Source: Trichoplax sp. H2 (lineage: Eukaryota; Placozoa; Uniplacotomia; Trichoplacea). From it: DNA of 64,000 bases. The position numbers and the translations under genes were made by a program. The DNA lies in contig NOWV01000101.1 of assembly GCA_003344405.1 (NCBI GenBank), positions 124,001 through 188,000 of the forward strand, in the 5' to 3' direction. Under the pieces are notes generated by a model. It did not search any database. It was not told the origin of the DNA and saw only the letters and a program-made list of their open reading frames with translations. Positions 37,711 to 51,587 of this stretch are shown here, one piece after another (position 1 is the stretch's first letter; each line of letters opens with the position of its first letter).

Positions 37711-39078
37711 TCTGCAATCAATTATCGACCATCAGTCCATCACAGACACCAGAAGGCATGCGACTACCAGCCCTTCATCAAGGACGTGCTGGACATAGGT
37801 ACTACTAGACTAGACCTTGTATGGTGTGGATAATGAGTAGCGTACAGTATGGAACCGCAGTATGTTATGATACTGTATATTGTACAATCATCTCTGCTCT
37901 CTATTACACTAGTACGCATCCTCTGTATGGCTGAAGTATCGTCAACGTACAGTACTCATACTGTAGATAACTATCATGTACTGTACACTGTAAGTGTGGC
38001 ATCGTAGTGTTGTACAGTCCAGCACAGTACATCCAGCTACCATAGTGAAAGCAGTACTGTAATGTAGTGAAAGAGACGTATTTTTCTGTCGCTTCTTCTC
38101 CACTACAGTACAGTACTGTAGACTGTACGCACCTGCTGAGCATGCGTAAAGCTTGATCAAGATGGTGCGGATTTTGCGATTAACATGCAGACTTTGTACT
38201 AATACTTTACAGTACTACAGTACAGTAATTACTGTATACTATCGTATCGTCAACGTACAGTACAGTACAGTACAGTACTCATACCGTAGATAACTATCAT
38301 GTACTGTACACTGTAAGTATGGCATCGTAGTGTTGTACAGTCCAGCACAGTACATCCAGCTACCATAGTGAGAGCAGTACTGTACTGTAGTGAAAGAGAC
38401 GTATTTTTCTGTCGCTTCTTCTCCACTACAGTACTGTACTGTACAGTACTGTACTAGTACTGGATGACTGAAGGTACAATACTGTAGACTGTACGCGCCT
38501 ACTGAGCATGCGTAAAGGGTGATCAAGATGGTGCGGATTTTGCGATTAACATGCAGACTTTGTACTAATACTGTACTACAGTTATCCTATACTGTACCCT
38601 ACGTCTACACTACTGTACGGAACACTAAATGCATCGGAGTCAAATACAACGCCCAACTCCAATCAATTGATTGGAGTCAACAGCAATCACTTCCATGATT
38701 TCATGACGTAATGATTTCAAAGTTTCTCCATCTTGTAAGCAGTTGCTTGACACAGCATTAAAACTCAAATTAAACTTACTCATCGCTAGAACGTGTAGCT
38801 AACATATACGAGTAGATAGATTGACATACAATTTCCTAGCAAAATTTTATTCAAAATTCATTATCGTCTATATAGGAGGTAAGAAATCAAACGTCAAATC
38901 ATCATTTCGTTACCATCTCCGTCTCTAGATAGGATGCGTAATTCGTACTTGATTGATAGACAGTATTTAACCATACTAGTTTTACAGTAATAAAATACAT
39001 GTTCAAGTTAAAACTATCCATCTGATATCTTTATCGACTCTACTGTATTGCTATGCTAAACATCAACAGTTCAAAGAG
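37711..39078. promoter_or_regulatory. Divergent spacer of VPS50 and the ANKZF1-like gene
   Basis: 1.37 kb between opposite start codons, mostly CAGTA repeats and a large direct repeat (separate entry). No coding signal; the open frames here come from the repeats. Confidence 0.45.
37936..38572. repeat. Direct repeat of ~270-330 bp rich in CAGTA
   Basis: Copy A is 37936-38206 and copy B 38244-38572. Both start GTATCGTCAACGTACAGTA and end CAGACTTTGTACTAATACT. They share unique blocks (GAAAGAGACGTATTTTTCTG, GATGGTGCGGATTTTGCGAT). Copy B is longer mainly because its CAGTA tracts are expanded. This looks like a recent tandem duplication with later repeat-length change. Confidence 0.85.
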
Positions 39079-41303
39079 ATGGAAAAAAAATTGGCGAGGA
39101 TAGTTAGTCTATTCGATAGCAAAACTGAAGAACTCCTGGTAGGCCTAAATTTGGATAACGAAAACCTTAAATCGGCCGAAAGTAATAACAATCGTAAGTA
39201 AAGGATACTAAAACATTAGCTTTATAATCATAATTATAATGTGCAGTTGTGTACTCTATTCTCTATATCGCCCTCGCTATTAAGAAATCAGATACTAGGT
39301 ATGCTCATGGACCACTAGAAGGATACCAATATATTTCTAATGGTCCATTGTATGCCATACACAGTATATACAGTACACTACTGTAATGTAAATAATTTTA
39401 ACTTTAAAAATCTTATCTATATTACAATCAACACAAGATAATATCTACTAACGGATTCATATGTATGCGTACAGTATATTGTAGATTATACCCAATTGTC
39501 AATCTACGAATATTGCTAGTCATAATAAATGCTTCATCATCGTATTTTTATTGCTTTTTCGGATATAGAAGATGAGGAAATAAGGTTACCAGCACATGAC
39601 CTATGGTCAAGAAATCATCCATTCGTACAAGGATTAACGTGTCGCCAATGTGGAGCAGCTTTCGACAGTGTTTTTGATCAGGTGCATACGATTTGCGGTT
39701 ATATATTACTTCACGTATAGAATTGTTAGCAAATTGAACTACGTATGCATTACATCAGCTACCATTGCTATCATGATAACACGCGATTACAGGTATCATT
39801 TTATGAGTCATAAAGTTCTTATATTGGTCGAATTGTAGTCGAGCACTATAATAAAGCATTCTAAAGTATTATCAAAAACTGTCATCATTGCATTTACTAA
39901 CTAATATCATTCAATTGCAGCGGCAACACTTTAAATCAGACTGGCACGTCGAAAATCTTAAACGAAAACTAGCTAATCTTACCATTCTAACAGAAAATGA
40001 ACATGACGAATCAATAAGTAATGAATATAATAAATAATAAACATATTCCTAAATCATGTCAGTACTGGGCAATTTTATAATGTATTCTAAAATTAACATC
40101 CCAATCCTACTTAAATTGGACAAGAACAAGATTCAGCTATCGATAGTGATGCGAATGAGGAAGATGAAGATAATGAAGGAAATATTGTCGATGACTCTAT
40201 CTTGGAAAAAAGAGATGGTTCTCCTTATCTCTGGTTTCGGAACTCCAATGGAAATTTAATATCAATACATCGAGTACTATTATCTGCAAGAAAGGTGACG
40301 TCTTTTATGAGTTTAATCTCTGCCATTTAATACCTTCAAAGTAAATTCCGGTGTCATTATGTTTGGTTACAGGAAACGACGACAAGTGAATTAATATCAA
40401 ACAGATTTCATCAGCTACTGAGCCGAAAAAATCATCAACTTGTTAGCATTTTAATGATAGATAGTTGCCGATTTGCAGGGGCTGTATTTCAAGGGTAACA
40501 ACGCTGAGATTTTTCGTTACATTGTTTATAACCATCATAAATATAAATCAGTGAATCAGTGCGTTTATTACACCTATTACTAAATATTAGGGAAAAAGTT
40601 TTGGTACATAAAAGATTGCGCTATTATACCGTCAGAGCTCAGAGTGGTACCAGACAATCCGCTCACGATAGTAAATGCAACCGTTTGAAAAGGTTTCAGT
40701 CTACTCCTCATTATCTAAAAATCGCCTACAAAGTATGAAACTATACACTATCCTGCTTCAACATTTTGTCTTATTCTATTAATTGTATAGATCTGTAGGA
40801 GCTAACATTAGAAGAGCAAATGAAGCGTCACTCATAAATGTATGTATGATCATATCCATTTAGTAATAAAATTACTTGAGGCATATAGTAAATGTGATGC
40901 AACGTAGAATGAAATCAAAGGATAATCATAGAAATCTCATACAACAGAACACTCAAAACCTATTAATTTCTTGGAGCGATCAAATCACCCGCAGTAATCT
41001 TATCTTTATTCGATGTCCGCCAACGCAGAAATTTGTTATATTTGGTGGTAAAGAACCAATTTTGAATAAAGGTTCGTATGCCTATTTGGTACAGGACGTA
41101 TGTATATTGTTGTAATTACGTATTCATCAGATTTTAATACTTTATTAAAGATATCAGATTAGTCTTCTTATCAAAACTTAGTTAATGTTGTTTTAATAAC
41201 AGATGATGAGAGGATTAGATATATTCCGCTTACAACAAGGGCACCTTCTTCCAAGGAAGTGAAAAGAATTTATTCTACGCTTTTTTCCATCCGAGTGGAA
41301 TAA
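39079..41303 (+). CDS. ANKZF1: ANKZF1/Vms1-like peptidyl-tRNA hydrolase, short form
   Basis: ANKZF1/Vms1 releases nascent chains from stalled 60S ribosomes and protects mitochondria. Nine exons: 39079-39193, 39569-39681, 39921-40017, 40125-40294, 40373-40494, 40591-40692, 40791-40839, 40948-41071, 41203-41303; 993 nt, 330 aa. A C2H2 finger spans exons 2-3 (LTCRQCGAAFD..., RQHFKSDWHVENLKRKL). The eRF1-like VLRF1 domain follows: DSCRFAGAVFQG, YYTVRAQSGTRQSAHD with the catalytic-loop glutamine, IRRANEASLI, KFVIFGGKEPILNK and YIPLTTRAPSSKEVKRIY. It stops there, whereas human (about 726 aa) continues with ankyrin repeats and a VCP-binding helix. Exon 4, 6 and 8 boundaries were picked by phase and are less sure. 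Confidence 0.85.
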
Positions 41304-42550
41304 AATCTCGAAGCGGTTGCAATTTATTCAATTTTGATACTGTCATTTGTCAATCTAAATATGAATACTTACATTTTAAAATTTATAGCAATTTTGTTCT
41401 CATAATCTGCTTTTTGCGGAGCTATATAAAATATTATCTTATTAGTGTGTTACCAATATTAATTTACTTGCCGTATCGTATGGGTTACTACAGTTATTGT
41501 AGTACAATGAATGTGCCCAAATTCCAATCCCATACAACCGTACGTGAATATAGAGCTACCAGCTCCTCTTAATTATATGCAGTAATTATCATACACGAAT
41601 CTGCTACTTCTGTACAGGATACCGCTGGATTATAATCGCGGTTGCATCGTTAATATAATTTCATCTTATTCTGCTATATGATGTAAATAGAATAGATATG
41701 ACCATTTTATTAACTAATCATCATAAATAAGAATATACATACGGTAATTGTAGGCATCGGTTAGATGCACTGCGACAAGATATGTCATCTACAGCTTATC
41801 GATGATTATCCTTATTACACCAGAACTATTTCCTCGATATGAAATTTTTATATATATTATCGTTACAAACAGTATTTAAACATCGGAGTATGCTACAGTA
41901 TAAGCAACGTATGAGTACATTTTATTATATTTTCAAATAGTTATTTTCGCTAATGTAAAATTTAAGATAATGATTTTTATAAACGTACGGTATATACGAG
42001 CATATACCTTGTACTGTACTTAAGTGTCTATAAATCTACATCTCTAATGTTGAGTAATTCATTAGTATTTTCGAAATAAAGATGGGAGGATTGACTGTTC
42101 GGCGAAAGCACGGCACTGTATGCGATCGTATGGGTAACAGAGGTTTAAGTATTCTTGGAAATTCTTATATTTAGAATTTCCTAGATCATATCCTATTATT
42201 TATTCCTTCATATAAAGTGAGAACACAGAACCACTATTATTATTCTATATTATTCGTTAGCTAATCATGGATTATCATATTGTACTGTACGACTCGTCCA
42301 GTTGTATCAGTCTGTATACTGTACTGTACTGTACACTATCGTACTGTGTTGTACTGTACTGTACAGTTCACAGTACAAAAATTTACGCAGTGTACTGTAC
42401 TGTACTGATTCATACAGTACGTATGATACTGTACAGTGTACAGTATCGTATGATCTTTCCAGAACGAGTGTACTGTACTGTACGATGTGTTTTATATAAA
42501 AATCGGTACTGACGTGGTAACCATGGAAATCATGTAATTTAAGAACCAAG
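41304..42550. other. Intergenic, with a CAGTA cluster
   Basis: I looked here for ankyrin-repeat exons that would extend the preceding gene and saw none. A dense TACTG/CAGTA cluster lies at about 42278-42486, just upstream of the CFAP221 start. An AATAAA at 42075-42080 could end the preceding transcript. Confidence 0.5.
42278..42486. repeat. CAGTA/TACTG cluster upstream of CFAP221
   Basis: About 200 bp of alternating TACTG and CAGTA pentamers. It produces overlapping false open frames on both strands. It ends about 65 bases before the CFAP221 ATG. Confidence 0.8.
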
Positions 42551-45500
42551 ATGGCGTTAGAGGTGAATACAAATCATCCACTTTCATCTTTAGACTCAGA
42601 GATCTTCACGCAACCATTACATGAAAAATCTGTGCCAAATCATCTTGTCGAAACAAGTAAGCTACAGTATGAATAAAGTTAGCTTCACGAGAATTATAAT
42701 ACGCATAGTGTACTGTTTAATCACAAATTAGCGCATCAGAAGCTCTTCAACAGGATCATTAGGATGTAGCTTAACTACTAAAACTACTGCCAACGTAAAC
42801 GATGTGATTTGTTTATAACATCCACATTTATGAATAACTATTCTTCAGTTTTATGGGCATCCGTTGACAGTTTTTAACAAACATAATAATCGTATCAGTA
42901 AAGCACCTGTAGTTTTCAATATTACGATAAATTGTTATGAGAAACCTACTCATATATTAGAATTTATATATATATATGATAAATATACAGAAATGATATA
43001 ATGCCATGTCATTTGTTATTATAAAGTTAAAAATGTTTCGGTCAATCTGTAAGATTACTCTCTCAAGAACACACTTGCTATACTCTATTTCGATTTAAAA
43101 CTTGAAGAACCAAGACTACTTAGAATAATTATTTGTCCTATTGAATAACAATTATCAGTTCGTTGGAATTAAGCGCCTATTGCATAAGCTTCCGAATCTT
43201 CTTATTCAATTATTACGGAAATTTCTTTCAGAAATATTTGGCCAGGTTGCTCATAATGCTGTAATTGAAGCTAAACCGTCCGAAGTTCATTTCGCAGGAT
43301 TTCAGATCGGCAAGACAGAAAAATATAAATTGGTAATCTCCGTAGATATATAAAGATTTTATAGCTGAATTCTTGGATGCAAGCAATTACGAGTGAAAAT
43401 ATAAAATCACTCAATCATATCATTTTAGAAACTTTAGTCTTACATTATAGTAGCTATGGTATCATATTCAATTCTAATTATTTACCGTTACGAAAACAGA
43501 AACTTACCAATATCTCGGCGGATCCTCAACGTGTTCATATTATACCGCCAACAACCTCATATTTCAAAATAAGCTATGAAAAACAGGTAAAGTTAAGTCA
43601 ATCCGAAGTTAAATGAGCAAATTTACGTCAGTATGAGTCGCTGCGTTTATATTTGTTCGATAAATTTATCGAATATGTTATCCTATTTGATATTCTTTTA
43701 CTAAATCCAAACTAAACAGGCCCGTCTCGTTCCTGGTTTAAGTATTGAAGTCAATGTTGAACTTTTCCCAAAAGATTGGATCTATTACGATGACTGTATT
43801 CGTGTACACTGCAAAGTAATCTAAGAATCAAGATAATTGACTTTTAATAACTGTGATTAATATGACTATTCTCTTAACAGGATGACGAGAATCTATTGAT
43901 ACCAATTCATGCTTATCCAGTACTTGTAAAGTCTACTGATTTTCCAAAGAAGATTAACTTCCCTAAAACACCGTTAGCTCATAGGTAAAGATGGGTTCGA
44001 TATCAAATATGTATGTCTAATGTATACTGATTTGAATGATTTATTATACATCGAACACCTCTAGTTTTTCAAAAACTATTCCTCTTCGATCAAATATTCC
44101 AGTTGACTTTGAATTTGAAATTAAAATAATAGAATCTAATGATGCATACGTAATAAATCCCATGTCAGGCAAGAATTTATTTTTATCACCAACTGATAAG
44201 TCTGTTTTCCGAATATAGATGACGAAAACATATTAAATTCATATTTCTTTGGCTCTTTTAGGTTGCGTGGCAGCTAACAGCCAGGAAGACATCGTCGTTA
44301 CTTTTACCCCGAATGATTACGCAACCGCCCACATGAAATTTCAGGTAACATAAATAATCGCAGTGATGATAACGAATGCGCATAGATAGATCGCTAAAAG
44401 TCATTTCATAATTTTTAATTAAATATGCTATAGTCGTATTTTGATGTACTTTACTTGTAAAGCGAGTCTTGATGCAAGACTAAAATAGATTTTATTAATT
44501 AACTATTATCAAATATTAGATATTCGAATTAATCATTCCATTTCATTGCTAGCTCTTAGTTTCGCAATTCAATTCAGAATCGTTTGTATGCACGGTAATA
44601 GGATCGTCAGAACCTGGACTTGTTAGGTGTGTGATTATTAATACACTTATAAATTAAATTATCGGTATTATTTTTGATTTGTTCAATAAAACCAATTAAT
44701 AGCTCTTAACGTGTATATCATATATACATACATATATATTTATACAAATTTATTGGTATCTAACGTGTGACACACCGTTATGACGGCCTGTATTCATGAA
44801 AATTTTAGGAAAAAATTAATAGAAGAACATGAAAAAGAGAGTAGTCAAACTTTTCAAGACAACGATATCATAACAATTCCTGGCTATGATTCTATAACTG
44901 ATCCATCGTTGCTGAAGCCATTAGAACGCTCAAAGTATAAGAAAGCTATGAAGAAGACTGTAAAGGTTCAATCTGGTCTTAAGGTAGATATGCATGTACA
45001 AGTACAATTTACAAGTATCCAGCACGTTTAGTTTCATCTGAGCACGAAAATTTATAAAACCAAAATTGTTCAATTTAAAAATACTATTGCGTAAAACAGC
45101 CAGGACAGAAAATACTATCGCAGTAAGAAATGTACATTAAGTTAACGTTAACTACACTGTACTTGCAATGGAATGCTGATTAATTAATTAAGCCAAATAA
45201 CAATACTTGCGGGCAGTGAAATGGCTGCTGGACTCCCCAACACTTATTGCTCACAATATACAGTACTGTACAGCATAATAATTATAATTGGCAATCTAGC
45301 AGACTATGCCTAACAGTACTTACAGTATAACAGTTCTGCAGTACCGTGCAGGGTACGATCAATATACCGTACTGTACAGTATATTTTTTGGAAGCTTGTT
45401 AAATTAATCAGTAAGCAATCTCGGTATACTACTGTACAGTACAGTAAGTAACTGAGGCCATTTGTAGACAAAAACTCGCTCGAAGCTTGCATTGCTCAAG

Positions 45501-48500
45501 AAATAGTGACATAATAATTTTTACTTTATTGACACTTAGCAGTAGGGTAGAATGGTCAGCAACCATAACAAAGTCGTCGCCGGCTCTGCTATGCGAGAGT
45601 TTTAATTCATGGAATAGTCATACTCTCGGATCATCATGTGTATCCTTAATCTGTGTCTCATTTAAGAGACAACAGGTAAGGATCACCCTACTGATAACGC
45701 GACCGTGCCAAATCATCCGTTATTATACTGGAGACCAAACCCCTTCAGTTATGGGATAGATATTTTGCATATTTCATGACGGTACGGTGCGTTTCAGTAT
45801 CAGTACTGTACAGTAATGCAATGCCTTGTTAGTACTGTACTTTACAGTACGTAAAAATGTATGTACTGTACAGTATGTACTGTACAGGATGCAGCACGTA
45901 CTGTACTGTACAGTGTACAGTACAGTGCACTTTTGTTGTACGTCTTTCTCGATAACTGCAGCATTCGAAATTTATTTCATAAAATTCCCAAAATTGTTCA
46001 GTTATTTACAGTTAAAAGCCCGCTTTTACTATTGCTGGTCTTCTACGTACCGTATACATATTTATATATATATATACACTGAATGCGATATAATGTACAC
46101 AAAAATTACGCACAGTGACGTATTACAACTCATTCGCAAAAATGAACAAATTTACCCGGACAGACTAAGCACTAAATAGTGTCAGGCATGCCAAAAATGA
46201 AAACCAAAACTTTAGTTATACAAAATACGCGTATATGCAACTACTATAATTAGGTATATAAAAATATTGGATTGTTTCGACACGGTTATTTGTTGTATAT
46301 ATAGACGGGATTTACTCAAAAGTTTGCCCATCCCCTCGAATTATAATACTCGCATTCATAGACTTACTAAAGGATTATCGGAAAATGAATGAATTACTTG
46401 TTCAGTAATCCTTGATTTAGATTTCTCTAATTAAATGATTTTACGGTCACACCGTATTACCATCTAGTATAGCTACTGCGGTTTAAAAATTCGCAATGAA
46501 AGCGAAATTGAAATAATCTATTAAATACTGGCTATATTAAATATTAATTAATACATATTCAATGTAAAATTATTAGCAGACGTCCCATACTATTGTACTG
46601 TAATTGAATCAAATTTGCTAGTCTGTTAGTATTATAGGCGTACGAAAACTGATATTATACTGTATAATAAAATTAAATAAAGCCGTACATTTAAATTTTT
46701 TTTCTTGATAAATGCACAGTTGTAGGCTAAACATACTGACAAATTTTGTAGTGTATATGATGCATAAACCCGTACGTATAACGCGTATACAAGCTTACTG
46801 TACTACCTTTGTTATAGATATTCTATAGGAAACTACAACCATTAATTAACGTCACTACATCATTTTTAGGGCATGGAAGATATGAAGGTACCGCTTACCT
46901 TGAGTTGTCCTAGTGAAGTAGCACGCGTCCTAAATCAAAAAGACGGGAAAATGAATGTTAAAGAATTAAAACAAGGTAACCTATATTGCATTTACTTCAA
47001 AACTTTTAATTCATCTAGATTCCGTACTATATCTACAATAGTTGAAAACAGATCATAGAAAATACGCGTAAATAGAGTTACTGTCAAAATTTGTATAATG
47101 GGCACATACTGGCATAATACGATGTGCATTGTGATGTGTTTGTGGACAGTTGTACGAGCACACTTACCTGCAATAGAAATCATAGACACACAGCAAAAGA
47201 AAATAAACTTACTAAATTCAATTACCACACCTGGTGAAGGAAAGGAAATTATATCTACACTCTACAGTGATTCTTACGATTTTGTGAGATACTATTGAAC
47301 TAATATAGTAATTAATATAAAGTAAATCCATCAGAACATATATTAATTATCTATTAATAATATAATTTATACTATACAGGCCTAAATAGAACAAGCAAGA
47401 TTCTAAAAACATATTACTTATAGCCGCATATTAACTAAATCTTTCTTTATTTTGCCCTCTTTTTGTCACCTTTAAACGACGTACGCGTATGATATCCAAC
47501 AATAAATCAATATATAGCTGTTGAAGTAGTCTCGAAATCGGAAGCTAACAGGCAGCTGAAGGTTAACTATACGTACTATAAAAAATATTGTTATCTTCCA
47601 GTTAATTATAATCGCTTATCCGTCATATGGTAAACGTGCTTCAATTCTCAATTAATCTATATTCTTTGTAGGAGGCATTTTTCGAACAGCAAGTGCGTCA
47701 ATTTGTTATGGAAGAAAGAGCAAATCAACTACGCTGGTTTGTATTCGATGGATCACTAAATATATATGAATGAAATAGTGAACAACGATTTGATGCTAAC
47801 TTTATCATTAAACTAAAGTGATCAACTAATAAAATTATCACAGGATGGTACATCGAGGAGATGAGAAAATGACAAGTGAGCAACAGGAAATAATTCTAAA
47901 AAGCAGACAGCATTCGGAAGAATCATACAAAGTAAATATTTGCTATGAATTAAGAGCTAATCCTCTTACTGATCTCACTAAATCATATTACTTTAATAGA
48001 TATTTCGAAAAGAATCCATAACATTAAATGAAAGTAATAGGAACGCTGTAAATTGTTCGTATCGTAGAATATTTAGAAATGCAAACGAGGTAAAATTAAC
48101 TATTTCTACTTGTTCTCTCTCAATTTACTAAAGAGTTACAGCTTAATCTAGCGTAAATCAATGCAATCAAATTTCATATAAAATTACTAAATGTCTACGT
48201 AAAATAACAAATCGTTGTATTATTCTAGCTACCAAATTGTCAGCCATCATTTGACGTTTACAGTAACGATAATTGGGCGAAACGACATTCTGTTTTACAA
48301 CGATTTATTCAAGCTGCCCGAAAGGTATACATTACTTGATTGTAAACGCACATGTTGATACAAAGCAATTATTCCGATATCAATATTTTTTAACTAAAAT
48401 CTTTGGATGAGTAACATTATTGTTGGCATTACACGATAGATTATTATAAGAGAAAGAGCACAAAAGCATCTAGAATCATTACAAGTTCTTGTCGATAACT

Positions 48501-51172
48501 GGCGACGTGGACATCATCGCCCTATATCGCCTGCGACAGGTAAAATAGTACCTTGATAGATTATTGAATTCATATTATTCCAATTAAAAGTGACTGGTAA
48601 CATCAAGCTTTCGAGGCTAAGTGACTTTATTTTATATAAAGATGAAGAAGGAAGTTTCGAATCTTTAGATGTAGTACCGTTATCTATACGGCCTGATCGA
48701 GTATTAAAATTTCGAGTACCTGTCTATTCGGTGAAAGACGAAATGGTATGTTTACCTATTATGAAGAGAATTGAGGATAAGTTTTGATATCGTACCTGAA
48801 GAAATTAGAAATATCCCGCAATTACTATTTTTTTTCGCGTAATAGGAACCTGATGCAATTGGTAAAGTGCAAACAGACACAAACGGTCTAACATCAAAAC
48901 ATTTACTTTCGTACTTTGATCTCAAGGTAAGTTCGTCATGTTATTTTGCTACTTTAACTAAGATTTACATCTCTGTAATAATTATTGCTTTTGTAAACAT
49001 ACGTATTTATCCTAAATAGGTGCCACAGCAATATCGCGTTATGGGCTATCAGCCACATGCCATTCAATCTTCTCTTGAAGGATATATCACCCCGAATACT
49101 TCTGTATCACTACGTGTTGGAGCAGAGGTGATATAATAATACAACAATAATATGTCACTGCCCTTGCCTTTATAATTAATTAATACTGGCTCCATGTCGT
49201 CCGCTATTTCAAAATATGGCTCTAGCTGTATGTTAAATTGTAATTACATCGATATGATATTACCAAATTCAAACTTTTAGGACGAACTGATTGGTTTGCC
49301 AGCAGTTGGTGCAAATTCTGCTGATTATAAAGCTAACCGAGTTGATGCTGATTTAAAAGTACCTGCAACTAAAGGTATTGAAATAAAAACGATTAACGAG
49401 GAACCGAACGATCTTGATGATATCGAAGAAGGTGCAGAGGAACGACAAATGGTTGAAATTCCAATGGGGATTCTCAAGCCAGTAGAATACCCTCCTATGA
49501 CCATCTTTGTAAGTATTTACTAATCCCAGATTTATACTGTACATTGAACTAGATCTTCCAAGTAATAATATCAATCAAGTCATAAATTCTTTACTATACT
49601 AATATATTTTTCGGCTTATTCTATTTACCAGAATCCATACCCTGGAATAAAAGCTTATTACCCGCCGTTAAAGTATTCTGAAATTGATGAAGATTATTAC
49701 TTTTGTCCGCTACCAAGATTTAAGCAACACACGTCTATGAACCCAACTGGCAACCAAAATGCAAAACCTTTCTTAGATAGAAAGGTAAATGCATCAGAAG
49801 CTGTTCTAAAATCTGTCACAGCCTATATCAAGCTATATTGTCAATTCATGGACTTAATTGATTAGCATTTAAAATTCGAAAATAATAGTAGTGTTGTAGA
49901 AAGTACCAGACATCATTACTAGTAATAAATGTAGCAATTACAGGACTGCATGCAATTATTTACAACTGGTATTAGTATAAGAGCATACATATAAGTTCTA
50001 ATTGAATAATTTATTTTATCTGCACTAGAGTGTCATTCCAGGTATTATGAAATGGAAAAGATTTTCTAGTCAGAGTCTACTGGCATTAAATTCTACGCCC
50101 ACTATTTCAAGCGTTTGGGTGCCACGATGGTAAAATAGTTATACCTCATGCCAGTATCGAAAAGTCATTGACTAAGTCACTCTTATCTTTTAAACTGCAC
50201 ATTAGGACTGATCCATTTGATGACGATCTATTACCTAAAGAAGGACCTCCATTATTAACTGAATTACCGGAAGATGATCGTATATATTTGGAGGATAAGT
50301 AAGCATGCATCTCACGTTAAACTGATTTCAGCACAATTCATAATTTATTCATATTTATCGTAGGAGACTAAGATACATATATACCTTTAGTAAATATTTT
50401 TACCCATGCAAGTCAATCTATAATTATTTGATTCAGGGAAGAGAGAGATACTGATATTCCATTGCTGACACCAGAGATGGTAAGAGCAGAATTTCCAATT
50501 CTTGAGGAAATTGAGAAAGATAGAGAAGATTTCAGGTATATAAATGCTAAAGCTACAAATGCATATAAGGCAGAAAAATAATTTTATTTTGTGATATACG
50601 ATAGAGTAAAGTTAGTCTAAAATGGGTTTAGTTAATTATCAAATTAACAAATCAGCTTTCGAAAATTTGGGTTTATTTTAGTTTTTATGAATACTTATCA
50701 TTAATTCAATATTTATTTTATGCTGCTAAAAGCTGTAACGTCGAAATAAAATCACACATTACGCCAAATAAATAGTATCTCTTTTGAAATATGAATATAT
50801 CGCTACTTAGTAAAAATTTAAAGCAATGAAGTGATCTTGATAACAATATCCCTTGTACTGATTTTTTTGCGATAGTGTTCCACTGGAAAATAATAAATTA
50901 CCGACTAGTAATATCCCAGTTGGTAAATATGGTCTAAAATCAAGGTTAGTTAATCCTTACTGTGATGATGATAGCATATAATCGTAGATGAGTAGCAAAA
51001 GAGAATGATAGAGTATCTAACGCCTCTTTGTCGTGTTCCATTTAGAGAAAAATGTAGTAGGCAACTAGAACACCTGATACTAGAAAATTCAAATATTTTA
51101 GGTGGAAAAGTGGAAAACAAAATGGATACCTTCAATGCTCAATTAACTCACCCAGGAACAATATTAAAATAA
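42551..51172 (+). CDS. CFAP221: CFAP221 (PCDP1), ciliary central-apparatus protein
   Basis: Central-pair projection protein of motile cilia, calmodulin-associated in known species. I join 26 exons; 2724 nt, 907 aa; human about 840: 42551-42656, 43232-43332, 43500-43586, 43720-43815, 43881-43984, 44065-44168, 44262-44344, 44553-44626, 44809-44983, 46870-46975, 47527-47561, 47672-47736, 47844-47931, 48000-48089, 48229-48324, 48440-48539, 48591-48745, 48846-48926, 49020-49127, 49281-49508, 49632-49784, 50029-50129, 50206-50298, 50437-50535, 50876-50944, 51046-51172. Diagnostic: VIEAKPSEVHFAGFQIGK, ARLVPGLSIEVNVELFPKDW, LLIPIHAYPVL, NIPVDFEFEIKI (Ig-like ASPM-type region), EAFFEQQVRQ, SVIPGIMKWKRF, LLTPEMVRAEFPIL. 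Intron 6 has a GC donor (TCAG|GCAAGA). Intron 9 (1.9 kb) is repeat-filled. Confidence 0.93.
45250..45925. repeat. Repeat-filled part of CFAP221 intron 9
   Basis: CAGTA/TACTG clusters at about 45260-45275, 45336-45382, 45430-45446 and 45796-45925 bracket a 300-bp non-repetitive island (45470-45770). That island has partly open frames on both strands but no recognised product. This intron is several times longer than most others of the gene. Confidence 0.65.
47098..47298 (+). other. Short signal-peptide-like open frame inside CFAP221 intron 10
   Basis: 66 codons from an ATG, starting with a hydrophobic stretch (CIVMCLWTVVRAHLPA) like a short signal peptide, then a polar tail. It lies wholly inside an intron on the same strand. 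No family is recognised; it may be chance. Confidence 0.15.
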
Positions 51173-51587
51173 TTAAATTTATATGTGGTTTATAAATCAC
51201 TATTTTATAATTTGCACACATTTTATATATCGGCAATTGATAGTGACAGGATCGATATCGATTCTTTACAGTATGGCTGAACATGCCTATTGTATCAATA
51301 TTTTGCGTTACAAAATGTAAAAGTATTCTATAACAATAATACAAAAACCAGTACTGCAATACTAATGCACAGATTAATAGCCCTGAATTGGGTTCTTTCT
51401 GTGCTAACTTATAAAATAATTGAAGTAATTAACTCAATGTATAATACAACATCATATATAATCAGGATCGATAAGACTAGAATGTTCAGATATACCTTTC
51501 GATGCAGACTGTTTGAAGAGTTTTTACGCACTTATAGCAAATAAATTTTGTTAATATTATTCACTGTACAAATTCTTTTTCAATATA

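Noticed and set aside
37936-38572. CRISPR-like array
   Set aside because: Repeat units are long, only two, vary in length and are made of pentamers. The genome is plainly animal.
40693-40790. Alternative donor GTAAAT after HD in the ANKZF1-like gene (about 40670)
   Set aside because: It gives the wrong phase for the next exon and brings an early stop; the later donor at 40693 keeps the frame.
49353-49574. Minus-strand frame of 73 aa
   Set aside because: It is the antisense shadow of CFAP221 exon 20.
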